Assembly (NCBI GenBank): GCA_002162955.1
Contig: MABD01000050.1
Location: forward strand, 1-36,464
Direction: 5' to 3'
From: Gammaproteobacteria bacterium 45_16_T64
GTDB lineage: Bacteria > Pseudomonadota > Gammaproteobacteria > Pseudomonadales > Ketobacteraceae
DNA length: 36,464 nt
Shown: positions 1 to 7,351 of the stretch, piece by piece
How the letters are laid out: every line of letters starts with the position of its first letter
How positions within the stretch are numbered: position 1 is the stretch's first letter
Position numbers and translations under genes: made by a program
Notes under the pieces: generated by a model
The model's database searches: none
Seen by the model: only the letters and a program-made list of their open reading frames with translations
What the model was told of the DNA's origin: nothing

Positions 1-24
1 TGTGAGAGTAGGTCATTGTTGGGC
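1..24 (+). rRNA. rrf: 5S ribosomal RNA, 3' end only
   Basis: The first bases (TGTGAGAGTAGGTCATTG and the following GTTGGGC) match the conserved 3' end of gammaproteobacterial 5S rRNA, where the GAGAGTAGG block precedes the closing strand of the terminal helix. The rest of the gene lies to the left of the window. A strong intrinsic terminator follows about ten bases later, as expected at the end of an rRNA operon. The exact last base is uncertain by one or two positions. Confidence 0.85.
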
Positions 25-33
25 ATTTAATAT

Positions 34-66
34 AAAAACCCTGATCAGAAATGGTCAGGGTTTTTT
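34..66 (+). terminator. Intrinsic terminator of the upstream rRNA operon
   Basis: An eight-base-pair stem, CCCTGATC with GGTCAGGG (one G-T pair) around the loop AGAAAT, is flanked by a run of A on the left and six T on the right. It sits just after the 5S rRNA end. The A and T flanks mean it could also stop transcription arriving on the minus strand. Confidence 0.9.
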
Positions 67-260
67 ATTGCCTGCGTTTTAATGACTTTCCAGCCTGATC
101 TAGATCACTCATTGTGTTCCCTGGTACTCTCTTGGTGTGAGTAAGGGCTTGGCGTGGTTTATGATTACGTTGCTCAAGGCGTGTTGATAGAGGGTTACAG
201 GTTAGAGGTAATGGCTGGAAGCCATAAGGTGAGTTGAAACTGCTTGCGAATCGGTATAAC

Positions 261-288
261 AAGCCTTCCAGAGAAGTCAGGAGGGCTT
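261..288 (-). terminator. Possible hairpin terminator after the GT-C-like gene
   Basis: AAGCCTTCC and GGAGGGCTT pair over nine positions (one wobble) around a ten-base loop, 18 bases beyond the stop codon of the minus-strand membrane protein gene. There is no clear U-tract on the minus strand, so it may be a 3'-protecting hairpin and not a true terminator. In the rest of the 67-306 interval I see nothing convincing. Confidence 0.35.
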
Positions 289-306
289 GATAAAACCGGT
301 GTGAGA

Positions 307-2166
307 TTACTTATTGGTTGTGGCGAGTTCGCCATTGCTAGAAAGCTCGGTATTTAGGCTTTCTGAAAGCGGGGTAGCTTCATCCTTGTTTACCCTCTGA
401 CTAACGCTGGCGTTGCTTAGCAGGTATGAGCTTTCAATAGTAGGTAGAGTGATGCGCTGATATTGTTTTGTCGCTGGATCCCAATCTAGCAGTAATAAGT
501 CGGGATCATCTAGCGATTTTTTGAAACGCACGTGAACCTCCGTTGGATGGCCTTGTTCGCCAACTTGGAGTACCTTAATAACCGCACCATTGAGTGGAAT
601 GGTATCCCCGACGATAATGGGCGAAGTTTCCAAATTTCTGGTTGCCAACTCTGGGCCTGTGACAAATCCTGTGGGTTTACTGACAAGTAGTTCATGGTTA
701 GAGAGCCGAGTAATATCTGTATCAGTTTTAGTTGTGCTGATGACCCACACTTTATCTGCAATTGGTTGGTTCTTTGATACCCGGGTAGAGGTAATGGCTA
801 AAGCTGACCCCATGGGCACATCAAACAGTACAATCTCTTTACCCTCTAACGAGTCGATGCCAGCAAACGTTGCTGGGCTTAGATCGAGTTGGTTGCTCCA
901 TACCTTTGTGCTGTAGGCCATCACAGGCATTAGGAGTGGCGCTAAAATGAGGTGTATAAATGCAAAGGGGTAAGCGCTTAATTTAGCGATTGACTGTTTT
1001 GTGCTATAAGTTTCTGCACCAAGCCGTAATGCTGAATAAATGATCGCAGCGGTGCAATATGTGCCGCCTAACCCGATGAAAAGCAACACCCTATCATGGG
1101 GGGCCGCAGAGCATACGGGCAGTGCGGAGAAAATCATCCCAAAGAACCAAAAGCGAACGTTTGCGTGCTTTTTTAAAATAGGCGTGAGCAGCAGTAGTGT
1201 CAGCACAATGACGCTGGACCCCACGATTAACGCAACGTTGGCGGCCATCGGAACACCCGGACCGACAAAGCCGTATACTTCAGCGGGGATAATTCCCCAT
1301 TGAGATCCAATCAGGGCTATCAGGCGCTCGCCTAGGGTAGACAGAAATAGGAGGGGCGACGCTATAGGGTCTAGATAGTATGCGTCTGCGTTTGCCGCGC
1401 CAAAATTGCCGACTTTGTAGATAATCCACCAGAGTACAGTGAGACTTGCATGGGGCACAATATTCATGAGTCCCTTTATTGGGCCACTTCTGTCCAGAAA
1501 TAGGGCAAATGCACCGAGATAAGCGCAGGTTGAGATACCAAATTCCGCAGAGAGCAACGAAAGAGCAAGCAGCCCTAAAGATAATAGGTAGTCCAAAAAG
1601 CGTTGTTCGTCGTGCCAACGGGTATAAAACAGCAGCGCACCCACGCCGAAGGTCGCAGCAATAAGGCTGTTTCGGTTGGCAATCCAGGAAATAGTGAAGC
1701 CATGACTACTGTCTAAAGCATAGATAAGCATGGCCAACACGGGAATAATGGTTGGTAATGAACCATTAATGCGTCGGAATAAATAGTATGTGAGGGTGAC
1801 CAGCAAAAGATACCAAGCAATATTTTGCGCATGCATTAGCATCGGAGTGTTAGGCCAAAGTGCATGGTCAATCCAGTGGGTTATTTCTGAAATGGGTCGC
1901 CAGAAAGCGTATTTGAGATCAGGGTTTGTCCACCAAGGAAGTAAGCCAAAATCCATTAGCTCATAGGTTCTTTGTGCGTCACCATTCACAAATGAGAAAA
2001 GTCCGAATAGTGAAAGATCATGGGGCTTTTGAACCGGGGAATTTTCCTGTAGTAGGGCGTGATGCATATAGTCATCACCAAAATAGCCTGTGAACAATGC
2101 AGGTAAACTGAGTACTAATGCGATTAAAACGATGGTACGCGGGGAGAGAAGCCACTTATTTAACAT
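307..2166 (-). CDS. Polytopic membrane protein, GT-C glycosyltransferase-like
   Basis: A 619-residue protein with about ten hydrophobic helices over residues 10-418 and a soluble C-terminal region of about 200 residues. After the first helix comes GYFGDDYMHH with an Asp pair at residues 31-32. This is where GT-C enzymes (dolichyl-phosphate-mannose or Tmtc-type transferases) carry acidic catalytic residues in the first outer loop. FWRPISE at residues 88-94, followed by a helix ending in LFRRI, also resembles that group. By family analogy it would move a sugar from a polyprenyl-phosphate donor to an acceptor at the outer face of the inner membrane. No glycan or O-antigen genes lie nearby, so the acceptor cannot be guessed. 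It could equally be a membrane protein of another function with a similar fold. It is transcribed towards the rRNA operon end and is divergent from the TetR gene. Confidence 0.6.
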   Translation of the reverse strand: MLNKWLLSPRTIVLIALVLSLPALFTGYFGDDYMHHALLQENSPVQKPHDLSLFGLFSFVNGDAQRTYELMDFGLLPWWTNPDLKYAFWRPISEITHWIDHALWPNTPMLMHAQNIAWYLLLVTLTYYLFRRINGSLPTIIPVLAMLIYALDSSHGFTISWIANRNSLIAATFGVGALLFYTRWHDEQRFLDYLLSLGLLALSLLSAEFGISTCAYLGAFALFLDRSGPIKGLMNIVPHASLTVLWWIIYKVGNFGAANADAYYLDPIASPLLFLSTLGERLIALIGSQWGIIPAEVYGFVGPGVPMAANVALIVGSSVIVLTLLLLTPILKKHANVRFWFFGMIFSALPVCSAAPHDRVLLFIGLGGTYCTAAIIYSALRLGAETYSTKQSIAKLSAYPFAFIHLILAPLLMPVMAYSTKVWSNQLDLSPATFAGIDSLEGKEIVLFDVPMGSALAITSTRVSKNQPIADKVWVISTTKTDTDITRLSNHELLVSKPTGFVTGPELATRNLETSPIIVGDTIPLNGAVIKVLQVGEQGHPTEVHVRFKKSLDDPDLLLLDWDPATKQYQRITLPTIESSYLLSNASVSQRVNKDEATPLSESLNTELSSNGELATTNK

Positions 2167-2218
2167 AGTTGATTATTTTTATTGTAGTTTTTAAGGATTT
2201 ATTTAGGGCACGATACGA

Positions 2219-2247
2219 ATTCTACGGTTAAAAAATAGACTGTACAA
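2219..2247 (-). promoter_or_regulatory. Candidate sigma-70 promoter of the GT-C-like gene
   Basis: Read on the minus strand, TTGTAC (2247-2242) and TAGAAT (2224-2219) are separated by 17 bases and lie about 50 bases before the start codon at 2166. The -10 matches the consensus at five of six positions and the -35 at three of six. The 250-bp divergent interval to the TetR gene is the natural place for both promoters. Confidence 0.4.
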
Positions 2248-2416
2248 GGGCGTCAATCACAGTTAACACAACAATAACATAATTGATTTTGGTAATTGTT
2301 GAATTATAGGAGCTAAACGCGTTGTATATGTCTGCGCAATGAGTAGAATGTTCCGGTAAAGATGTATATATCCTGGCCAATGGTGCTGGTTCTTACGTAG
2401 TTTATAGGAGCTTACA

Positions 2417-3148
2417 ATGGAAGAGATAACACCGAACACTGATGTGAAAAAAGAACAAGAGTCAGCTGACGATAATAATTTCATCGCTGCGCTGTTAAAA
2501 GAAACAGAAAGAGAGCTTGATCAGGCGTCAAAAAGGCCAAGTTTTCCGATGCCAGGACAGGGAGCAAAATCCGATGTTCTGTTCAACGCTATCGGAGTGT
2601 TTGCAAAAAAAGGCATCAATGATACAACGGTGCAAGATTTGCTGGAGGCGGCAAATATATCACGACGTACTTTTTATAAGTACTTCAAGAATAAAGTTGA
2701 TGTACTTGAGAGTATCTACCAGTTAGCGGCAGAGCTATTAACCACTCGGTTCAAAGAAGAGAGAGCAAATGCCAACTCTCTAGTTGAGTTTGTGATGAGC
2801 TGTGTTGACCTGTATTTTGACTATCATGCTAGCCTTGGACCTTTGGTTCGGATGATGACAGAGGAAGCCCGCCGTACCGGGTCCCCTTTGGCACGACACC
2901 GCGAAGCATTGATAAAACAAGTCGTCGGGTTGTTTGATGACAAGTACTTTGAAGTGAATGGGCGCCACTTAGATCCGTTGGTGCATTACTCGCTGATCTG
3001 GTCTATGGAAAGCACCTCCATTAACTTGCTAACCAGCACCGACTGCAAGCAAGAGGATGTCGATCGCTATAAGTCAGTTATGCGAGCCATTGCGGCACGA
3101 GTGGTTGCTGCTGGCGATAGTGACCTCCCAGAATTGCCCTCAATGTAA
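2417..3148 (+). CDS. TetR/AcrR family transcriptional regulator
   Basis: A 243-residue protein. Residues 50-97 form the TetR DNA-binding domain: VLFNAIGVFAKKGINDTTV, then a recognition helix region NISRRTFYKYFKNKVDVLESI. The remainder is an all-helical ligand/dimerisation domain that I cannot assign to a ligand. Before the HTH there is an acidic, polar extension of about 48 residues, longer than in typical TetR proteins. The start is supported by TAGGAG seven bases before ATG. It is divergent from the GT-C-like gene and lies 108 bp before the pseudo-receiver gene on the same strand. By the usual habit of the family it may repress the divergent neighbour or itself, but no clear operator was found in the divergent interval. 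Confidence 0.85.
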   Translation: MEEITPNTDVKKEQESADDNNFIAALLKETERELDQASKRPSFPMPGQGAKSDVLFNAIGVFAKKGINDTTVQDLLEAANISRRTFYKYFKNKVDVLESIYQLAAELLTTRFKEERANANSLVEFVMSCVDLYFDYHASLGPLVRMMTEEARRTGSPLARHREALIKQVVGLFDDKYFEVNGRHLDPLVHYSLIWSMESTSINLLTSTDCKQEDVDRYKSVMRAIAARVVAAGDSDLPELPSM

Positions 3149-3199
3149 GTTGTACCCCGTTTCGCCCTACATCTGTCTTGTTAGGGACGGCTTTTCCTT

Positions 3200-3244
3200 C
3201 TACGCTAAATAAGTGGGCCTTCATCATTGGAGCATTTAGCGTAG
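3200..3244. repeat. 11-bp inverted repeat before the pseudo-receiver gene
   Basis: CTACGCTAAAT (3200-3210) and its exact reverse complement ATTTAGCGTAG (3234-3244) are separated by 23 bases. The right arm ends just before the GGGAGGG ribosome-binding site of the gene starting at 3257. It may be an operator with two half sites about three helical turns apart, or an RNA hairpin next to the ribosome-binding site. Confidence 0.6.
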
Positions 3245-3256
3245 GGAGGGAAACAT

Positions 3257-4423
3257 ATGGCACCATCAGAACGTCGTTTATTGCTAATTAATTCACCGGA
3301 AAGCTTACCTGTTAGGGCGCTGTTAGAGCAGGATTTTATCGTTACCTGTTCCTGTTCGGTTGACGAAACGCTATCTTTGTCAGACCTTGAGAATATCGAT
3401 ATCATCTTTTTTGTGGCGGGTGATGGTGCTGAATGCCCAAGTGAGTGCGCGCGAATTAGAGATGTGTCTGTTTTGGAGGGGACGTCGCTAGTGGTGTACT
3501 GTCCCGATAAGGTCGTTGTAGATTCGATCGTTGCGTTTAATGCAGGGGTGGATGATATTGTCGACGCATCCATGGCGGATGTTGATATTGCTGCCCGCTT
3601 ACAAAAAGAAATTTTTCATCGGATTGCCAATGAGCAGCTAAAAAGTCGACTGCGTCAGGCAAATGACATGGTATTTTCCGCCATGTCAGATACCAGTGAT
3701 CTAGGGGCGAATGTACAGTTCCTATTGCATTGCCATGAGTGTGAGAACCTGGATGAATTGGTGCAGCTATTGTTTCGGTCGCTGTTAAATTACCAAATAA
3801 AATGCAGCCTGCAGATTCGAAGTGATTTCGAGATAAAGAATGTAGAAGAGAATGGGCTTTCCAAGGATTTGGAGTCTCGATTGTTGTGGGAGCTAAAGGA
3901 TGACGGGCGTTACATCGATTTTGGTCGACGTTGTATTATTAATTATGGGTGTGTGTCGTTATTGGTAAAAAACATGCCGACTGATGAGAAGCGTTATAGT
4001 GCTGTAAAAGATAACGTCGTCTCAATGGTGCAAGGTATGGATGCAAGGGTGCACAGCATCGATGGAGGCCGGATGCTTGCGATGGAAAAAGAGGTGATGG
4101 AGGGGCTTAGTCGTAAAATGCAACACGTAGTTGAGCAGGTGGATGAGGGGTATCAAACGGTAATGTCCAGTAGCGCTGAGCTAGTGGAGTCAATGTCTGC
4201 TTATGTTGAGGATGCCATGGTGTTTCTGGACCTTACTGAGCAGCAAGAGGAAGTCTTTAGTAAAATCATGGCTGATGGGGTGACGAAAATAAACAAGCTG
4301 TTTAATCAAGGGGTGAAAATAGATACGAGTTTCCGTCGCTTAATTTCACAGCTCAATACCATTTTTGAAAAGGACGGCCATATGACTCCTGACGAATTAC
4401 AGAATATCTTGGCCAAATTGTAG
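3257..4423 (+). CDS. Signalling protein with a degenerate receiver domain
   Basis: A 388-residue soluble protein. Residues 7-120 have the length and strand-helix rhythm of a response-regulator receiver, including GVDDIV at 97-102, which matches the GADDY turn before the conserved Lys. The functional residues are absent: the acidic pair is replaced by Asn-Ser (12-13), the phosphoacceptor Asp by Val53, and the Lys by Ala104. It is therefore expected to be a phosphorylation-independent pseudo-receiver. Residues 150-265 may be a small sensory or adaptor domain that I do not recognise. Residues 270-388 are helical and probably coiled-coil. There is no DNA-binding or enzymatic output domain. Start: GGGAGGG lies seven bases before ATG. 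It follows the TetR gene by 108 bp and converges on the DUF1653 gene. Its partner is unknown. Confidence 0.6.
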   Translation: MAPSERRLLLINSPESLPVRALLEQDFIVTCSCSVDETLSLSDLENIDIIFFVAGDGAECPSECARIRDVSVLEGTSLVVYCPDKVVVDSIVAFNAGVDDIVDASMADVDIAARLQKEIFHRIANEQLKSRLRQANDMVFSAMSDTSDLGANVQFLLHCHECENLDELVQLLFRSLLNYQIKCSLQIRSDFEIKNVEENGLSKDLESRLLWELKDDGRYIDFGRRCIINYGCVSLLVKNMPTDEKRYSAVKDNVVSMVQGMDARVHSIDGGRMLAMEKEVMEGLSRKMQHVVEQVDEGYQTVMSSSAELVESMSAYVEDAMVFLDLTEQQEEVFSKIMADGVTKINKLFNQGVKIDTSFRRLISQLNTIFEKDGHMTPDELQNILAKL

Positions 4424-4425
4424 TA

Positions 4426-4641
4426 TTAGCTATCGCGTGTCCAGCAGAACCGCGGAACCAGACGCTCGTTGACGGTGACCTGTTCAGTGAACATTTCTAG
4501 CGGTCTGACCCATAGATCGAACTTGCCATATAGTGTTCGATATACCACGACGCGTTCTTCGGTTTCACTATGGGTGGCGACATCAATGACTTCATATTCA
4601 TTGCCTTTATAGTGGGTGTAGATACCGGGTTTGGGGTCCAT
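4426..4641 (-). CDS. DUF1653 family small protein
   Basis: A 71-residue protein matching DUF1653: YTHYKGNEYEVIDVATHSET, then VVVYRTLYGKFDLWVRPLEMF and a closing VPRF. The family is widespread in bacteria, and its biochemical role is not established to my knowledge. I place the start at the ATG at 4641 because CAGGAG lies seven bases upstream. A reading frame extending nine residues further, to 4668, is open but has no ribosome-binding site. It is convergent with the pseudo-receiver gene, with two bases between the stops. Confidence 0.88.
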   Translation of the reverse strand: MDPKPGIYTHYKGNEYEVIDVATHSETEERVVVYRTLYGKFDLWVRPLEMFTEQVTVNERLVPRFCWTRDS

Positions 4642-4668
4642 TGTGAATAACTCCTGAGTTTTCATCAT

Positions 4669-4693
4669 AATAGCCGTCGAAGAGGCTATTTTT
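4669..4693 (+). terminator. Possible intrinsic terminator, plus strand
   Basis: AATAGCC pairs with GGCTATT around an eight-base loop, followed by further T to give a run of five. It sits beyond the DUF1653 gene and before the 7TMR-DISM gene, so it could end plus-strand transcripts from the pseudo-receiver gene. The stem is only seven pairs long. Confidence 0.4.
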
Positions 4694-4772
4694 GTAAATG
4701 GATGTGTTCTAATACTTATTTAGAGGCCTGCACTGTAAGGATTCCCAAGTACGATGGCAAGCAAAGACCCAA

Positions 4773-6665
4773 ATGACCTTACGTGAAAGAGCTAGTTGTG
4801 TGAATTGTAGGCCCCTGGTTGTGAGAGACTCCTGGAGTCTGGTGTATCATTTACTTCTTTTTTGCTGCCTATTCAGTGCTTCCTCCGTGGGAGCCGCGCC
4901 GGTTCATCAAGTTTCTATATCGACGGATATCAATCGACACGATATTAATCCGTCCTTGGTGTTTTTTGAAGACACGAAGGGTCAGTTATCTTTTTCTGAT
5001 GTTTACCAGGACAGACGTAGCATACCTTGGTTGCGTGTTCCCAATGGTATGCCAAGCTTTGGATTTTCAACATCTACCTATTGGATATACGCTAGTTTGG
5101 ATATTGATTCGACTGATACTCAGTGGTATCTCAACGTAGATAACTCCCAGTTGCGTAAATTGGATGTGTATTTGATTGAAAGCTCGGGGAAAACAAAAGT
5201 ATTTCAGACAGGTGATCGGTTTGAATTCTCAGGACGGCCTTTGCAGTACCGAACGTTCTTATTTCCATTGGACGTGAGTAAGAGAGGGGCGCTGGATGTG
5301 TTAGTGAGAATAGAAAGTCCCTATCCGCTTAGGGCACCATTGTTTATCGTTGAAAAAGATCGCTTTCTTCAAGACGCAGTGCAAACTGAATTGGCATATG
5401 GCGTGCTTTTTGGTTTTCTTGTCGTAATGGCAATCTATAATTTTTTCATCTTTTTAGCGACTCAAGAAGTGAGCTATCTTTTTTACGTCTTCTTTACTAT
5501 TTCGAGTGCGTTGTTTTTGGGAGCTGAATTGGGGTTTACATTCCAGTATTTGTGGCCTTCGGCGATATCTTGGCAGCAACATTCTGTTGGTGTGCTTGCG
5601 TGTCTTACAATGCTGTTTTCGGGGCTGTTTGTGTTGGAGTTTTTACAGTTGCGAGTTCATCACCGGATATTGCATTTTTTATTATGGGTATTTGTAATCT
5701 ATAGTATTGTTATGCTTTTTGTCGGCTTTATGTTGACGCCTTTTTACTTGCAGCAAATCAATTCGGCGGTGGTGTTGCTAGTCGGAGTGCTAGTACCTGT
5801 TGCAAGTGTGATTGTTTGGCGTAAAGGGCAAAAAGAGGCCGGTTATCTTGCGGTAGCAGGAGTGTTATACGTAATGGGCATCATGATAATGATTGCCCAC
5901 CGGCAAGGTTTGATACCCAGTGTGGCAGTGTCACGCTATACCTTAGAAATTGGCTCTGCATTAGAATTGACGCTGCTGTCTTTTGCGTTGGCGGACAAAT
6001 TGAAGCGTAAGAATAGTCAGCGCCTGATACTAGATCAACAAGCTCGAGATGTTAGAAGTCGAGTGCTAGTGGAGCAGGAGTTTGCGTTAGAAAGAGAGCG
6101 CGTAAGTAACGAACGGCTGGAGAAAAATGTCAAAGTGCGCACCGAGCGTTTGCATCAAGCACTTGCCGAGTTGACGGCGGTAAACCACAAGCTCGAAGAA
6201 ATGAGTACGATCGATTCTATTACTGGGTTGAAAAATCAAACCAGTTTTTTTGAACGTTTAAAAGAAGAGTGGGAGCGTGCATACCGAGATCAGACCCCGG
6301 TAGCGTTGTTGCTGGTATCAATTGATCGGTATGATTCGATTGGCGATTGTTACGGTCATGTGGCAGCAGAGGAATCGTTAAAAGTCGTCGGTCAAATGCT
6401 TCGTGCTTTAATAACGCGACCCGCCGATGTCGTGGCTCGAGTAGAGATCGCTATGTTTGGTGCTGTATTACCGAATACAGAGAAAGAAGGAATAGAGCAC
6501 TTGGCATTGGAGATAGAAACCAAGCTTAAGTCAGAGCCGATTAACCTTGGTGTGTGTTGTATTTCTGTTTCTGTGGGGTGTGGCGCTGCCGTAATGGTGC
6601 CGCAAGAGGTTGGTGACTCTGAATTATTACTTGATGCAGCGAGAGTTCAGCTGGGCTTCGGTTGA
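4773..6665 (+). CDS. 7TMR-DISM membrane sensor with degenerate GGDEF domain
   Basis: A 630-residue inner-membrane sensor. A signal peptide at about 22-42 (LVYHLLLFCCLFSASSVGA) leads to a periplasmic beta-rich domain of the 7TMR-DISM extracellular type 2 (about 48-190, with GFSTSTYWIYASLDI). About seven membrane helices follow (205-410), then a coiled coil (415-475) and a GGDEF-like domain (480-630). That domain keeps the entry motif TIDSITGLKNQTSFFERL and the allosteric I-site RPAD (549-552), but the GGDEF signature itself is EIAMF (558-562). Diguanylate cyclase activity is therefore unlikely. It may instead bind c-di-GMP through the I-site. No strong ribosome-binding site precedes the ATG; it was chosen because it gives a complete signal peptide. 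The 3' end overlaps the convergent rhombosortase gene by 19 bases. Confidence 0.8.
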   Translation: MTLRERASCVNCRPLVVRDSWSLVYHLLLFCCLFSASSVGAAPVHQVSISTDINRHDINPSLVFFEDTKGQLSFSDVYQDRRSIPWLRVPNGMPSFGFSTSTYWIYASLDIDSTDTQWYLNVDNSQLRKLDVYLIESSGKTKVFQTGDRFEFSGRPLQYRTFLFPLDVSKRGALDVLVRIESPYPLRAPLFIVEKDRFLQDAVQTELAYGVLFGFLVVMAIYNFFIFLATQEVSYLFYVFFTISSALFLGAELGFTFQYLWPSAISWQQHSVGVLACLTMLFSGLFVLEFLQLRVHHRILHFLLWVFVIYSIVMLFVGFMLTPFYLQQINSAVVLLVGVLVPVASVIVWRKGQKEAGYLAVAGVLYVMGIMIMIAHRQGLIPSVAVSRYTLEIGSALELTLLSFALADKLKRKNSQRLILDQQARDVRSRVLVEQEFALERERVSNERLEKNVKVRTERLHQALAELTAVNHKLEEMSTIDSITGLKNQTSFFERLKEEWERAYRDQTPVALLLVSIDRYDSIGDCYGHVAAEESLKVVGQMLRALITRPADVVARVEIAMFGAVLPNTEKEGIEHLALEIETKLKSEPINLGVCCISVSVGCGAAVMVPQEVGDSELLLDAARVQLGFG

Positions 6666-7294
6666 TTCATGTTGCGTGTCTTGCGAAGAAACCAAAATAA
6701 ACCCGGAAAAATACCGCTGATAGCCCCGTAAAGGTGGCTATCAATCGCCACCGAACCACCGATTAATTCTTCAGTAAATCGGTCGGTTGGAGCAAAGAAC
6801 TGTTCATAGATGATTTTTGTGACGACAAAGAATAGAAAGAAACCGGAGAGGAAGGGGGTTTTCTTCATGCTTATAATGACGTTGCTTACGAGCAAGCCGT
6901 AAGTGGCGCCGGAGAGCCCAACGTACCATGAAAGCTCGGGACTAAAAAAATAGATACCAAGCCCGACTCCTGTCATGGCAAAGAACAGTGCCGACATTTC
7001 TTCTTTAGGATTGACCTCGTTGCGAAACCCAAACCCTAGAATAAGGTAGCCGGTAACGTTCAGCAGCGCGTGATTGGGGCTTAGGTGTACAAAGTGAGCG
7101 CTTATCAGGCGCCACCATTCACCGCCATTGATCTTGTCGGCGTTGAGTGCCAGTGCTTGGGTGACGTCATTGCCGAACGCCGAGAGCACAATGATGCTGC
7201 CCATCATTAATAATGAGAACCACCACTGAGAAAAAAACAGTTGTGGGGAGAAGTCGCTGGCTGCGCCGGCAGGAGTATTTTCAGTATTATTCAT
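6647..7294 (-). CDS. rrtA: Rhombosortase, rhomboid-family intramembrane serine protease
   Basis: A 215-residue protein with about six membrane helices. SPELSWYVGLSGATYGLL (118-134) contains the GxSG catalytic motif with Ser128, and IDSHLYGAISG (184-194) supplies the catalytic His187. The WWRLISAHFVHLSPNHALLN block (60-79) is the usual rhomboid motif ahead of them. The WYVGLSG context and short length point to the rhombosortase subgroup. As known for that family, these enzymes cleave GlyGly-CTERM tails from proteins exported to the cell surface. No protein with a GlyGly-CTERM tail is encoded in this window, so substrates must lie elsewhere. It lies downstream of valS on the same strand but behind a terminator. 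No clear ribosome-binding site is visible. Confidence 0.75.
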   Translation of the reverse strand: MNNTENTPAGAASDFSPQLFFSQWWFSLLMMGSIIVLSAFGNDVTQALALNADKINGGEWWRLISAHFVHLSPNHALLNVTGYLILGFGFRNEVNPKEEMSALFFAMTGVGLGIYFFSPELSWYVGLSGATYGLLVSNVIISMKKTPFLSGFFLFFVVTKIIYEQFFAPTDRFTEELIGGSVAIDSHLYGAISGIFPGLFWFLRKTRNMNQPKPS

Positions 7295-7300
7295 GATGTT

Positions 7301-7324
7301 AAAAAGGGAGGCAGAGCCTCCCTT
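7301..7324 (-). terminator. Intrinsic terminator after valS
   Basis: GGGAGGC and GCCTCCC form a perfect seven-base-pair stem with a three-base loop. On the minus strand it is followed by five T. It lies between the valS stop and the rhombosortase start, only a few bases before the latter, so it should reduce read-through from valS into the protease gene. Confidence 0.85.
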
Positions 7325-7351
7325 GTTTTCTCGCAGTTAACGGATGTTTAC

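Noticed and set aside
65-262. A 65-codon minus-strand frame beside the rRNA terminator
   Set aside because: It begins with TTG, has its only purine-rich site one base from the start, ends inside the terminator stem, and its product is a low-complexity basic sequence with no recognisable feature.
4754-4786. Ten-codon frame (MASKDPNDLT) overlapping the start of the 7TMR-DISM gene
   Set aside because: The nearest AAGGA is twelve bases away from its ATG and nothing else supports it.
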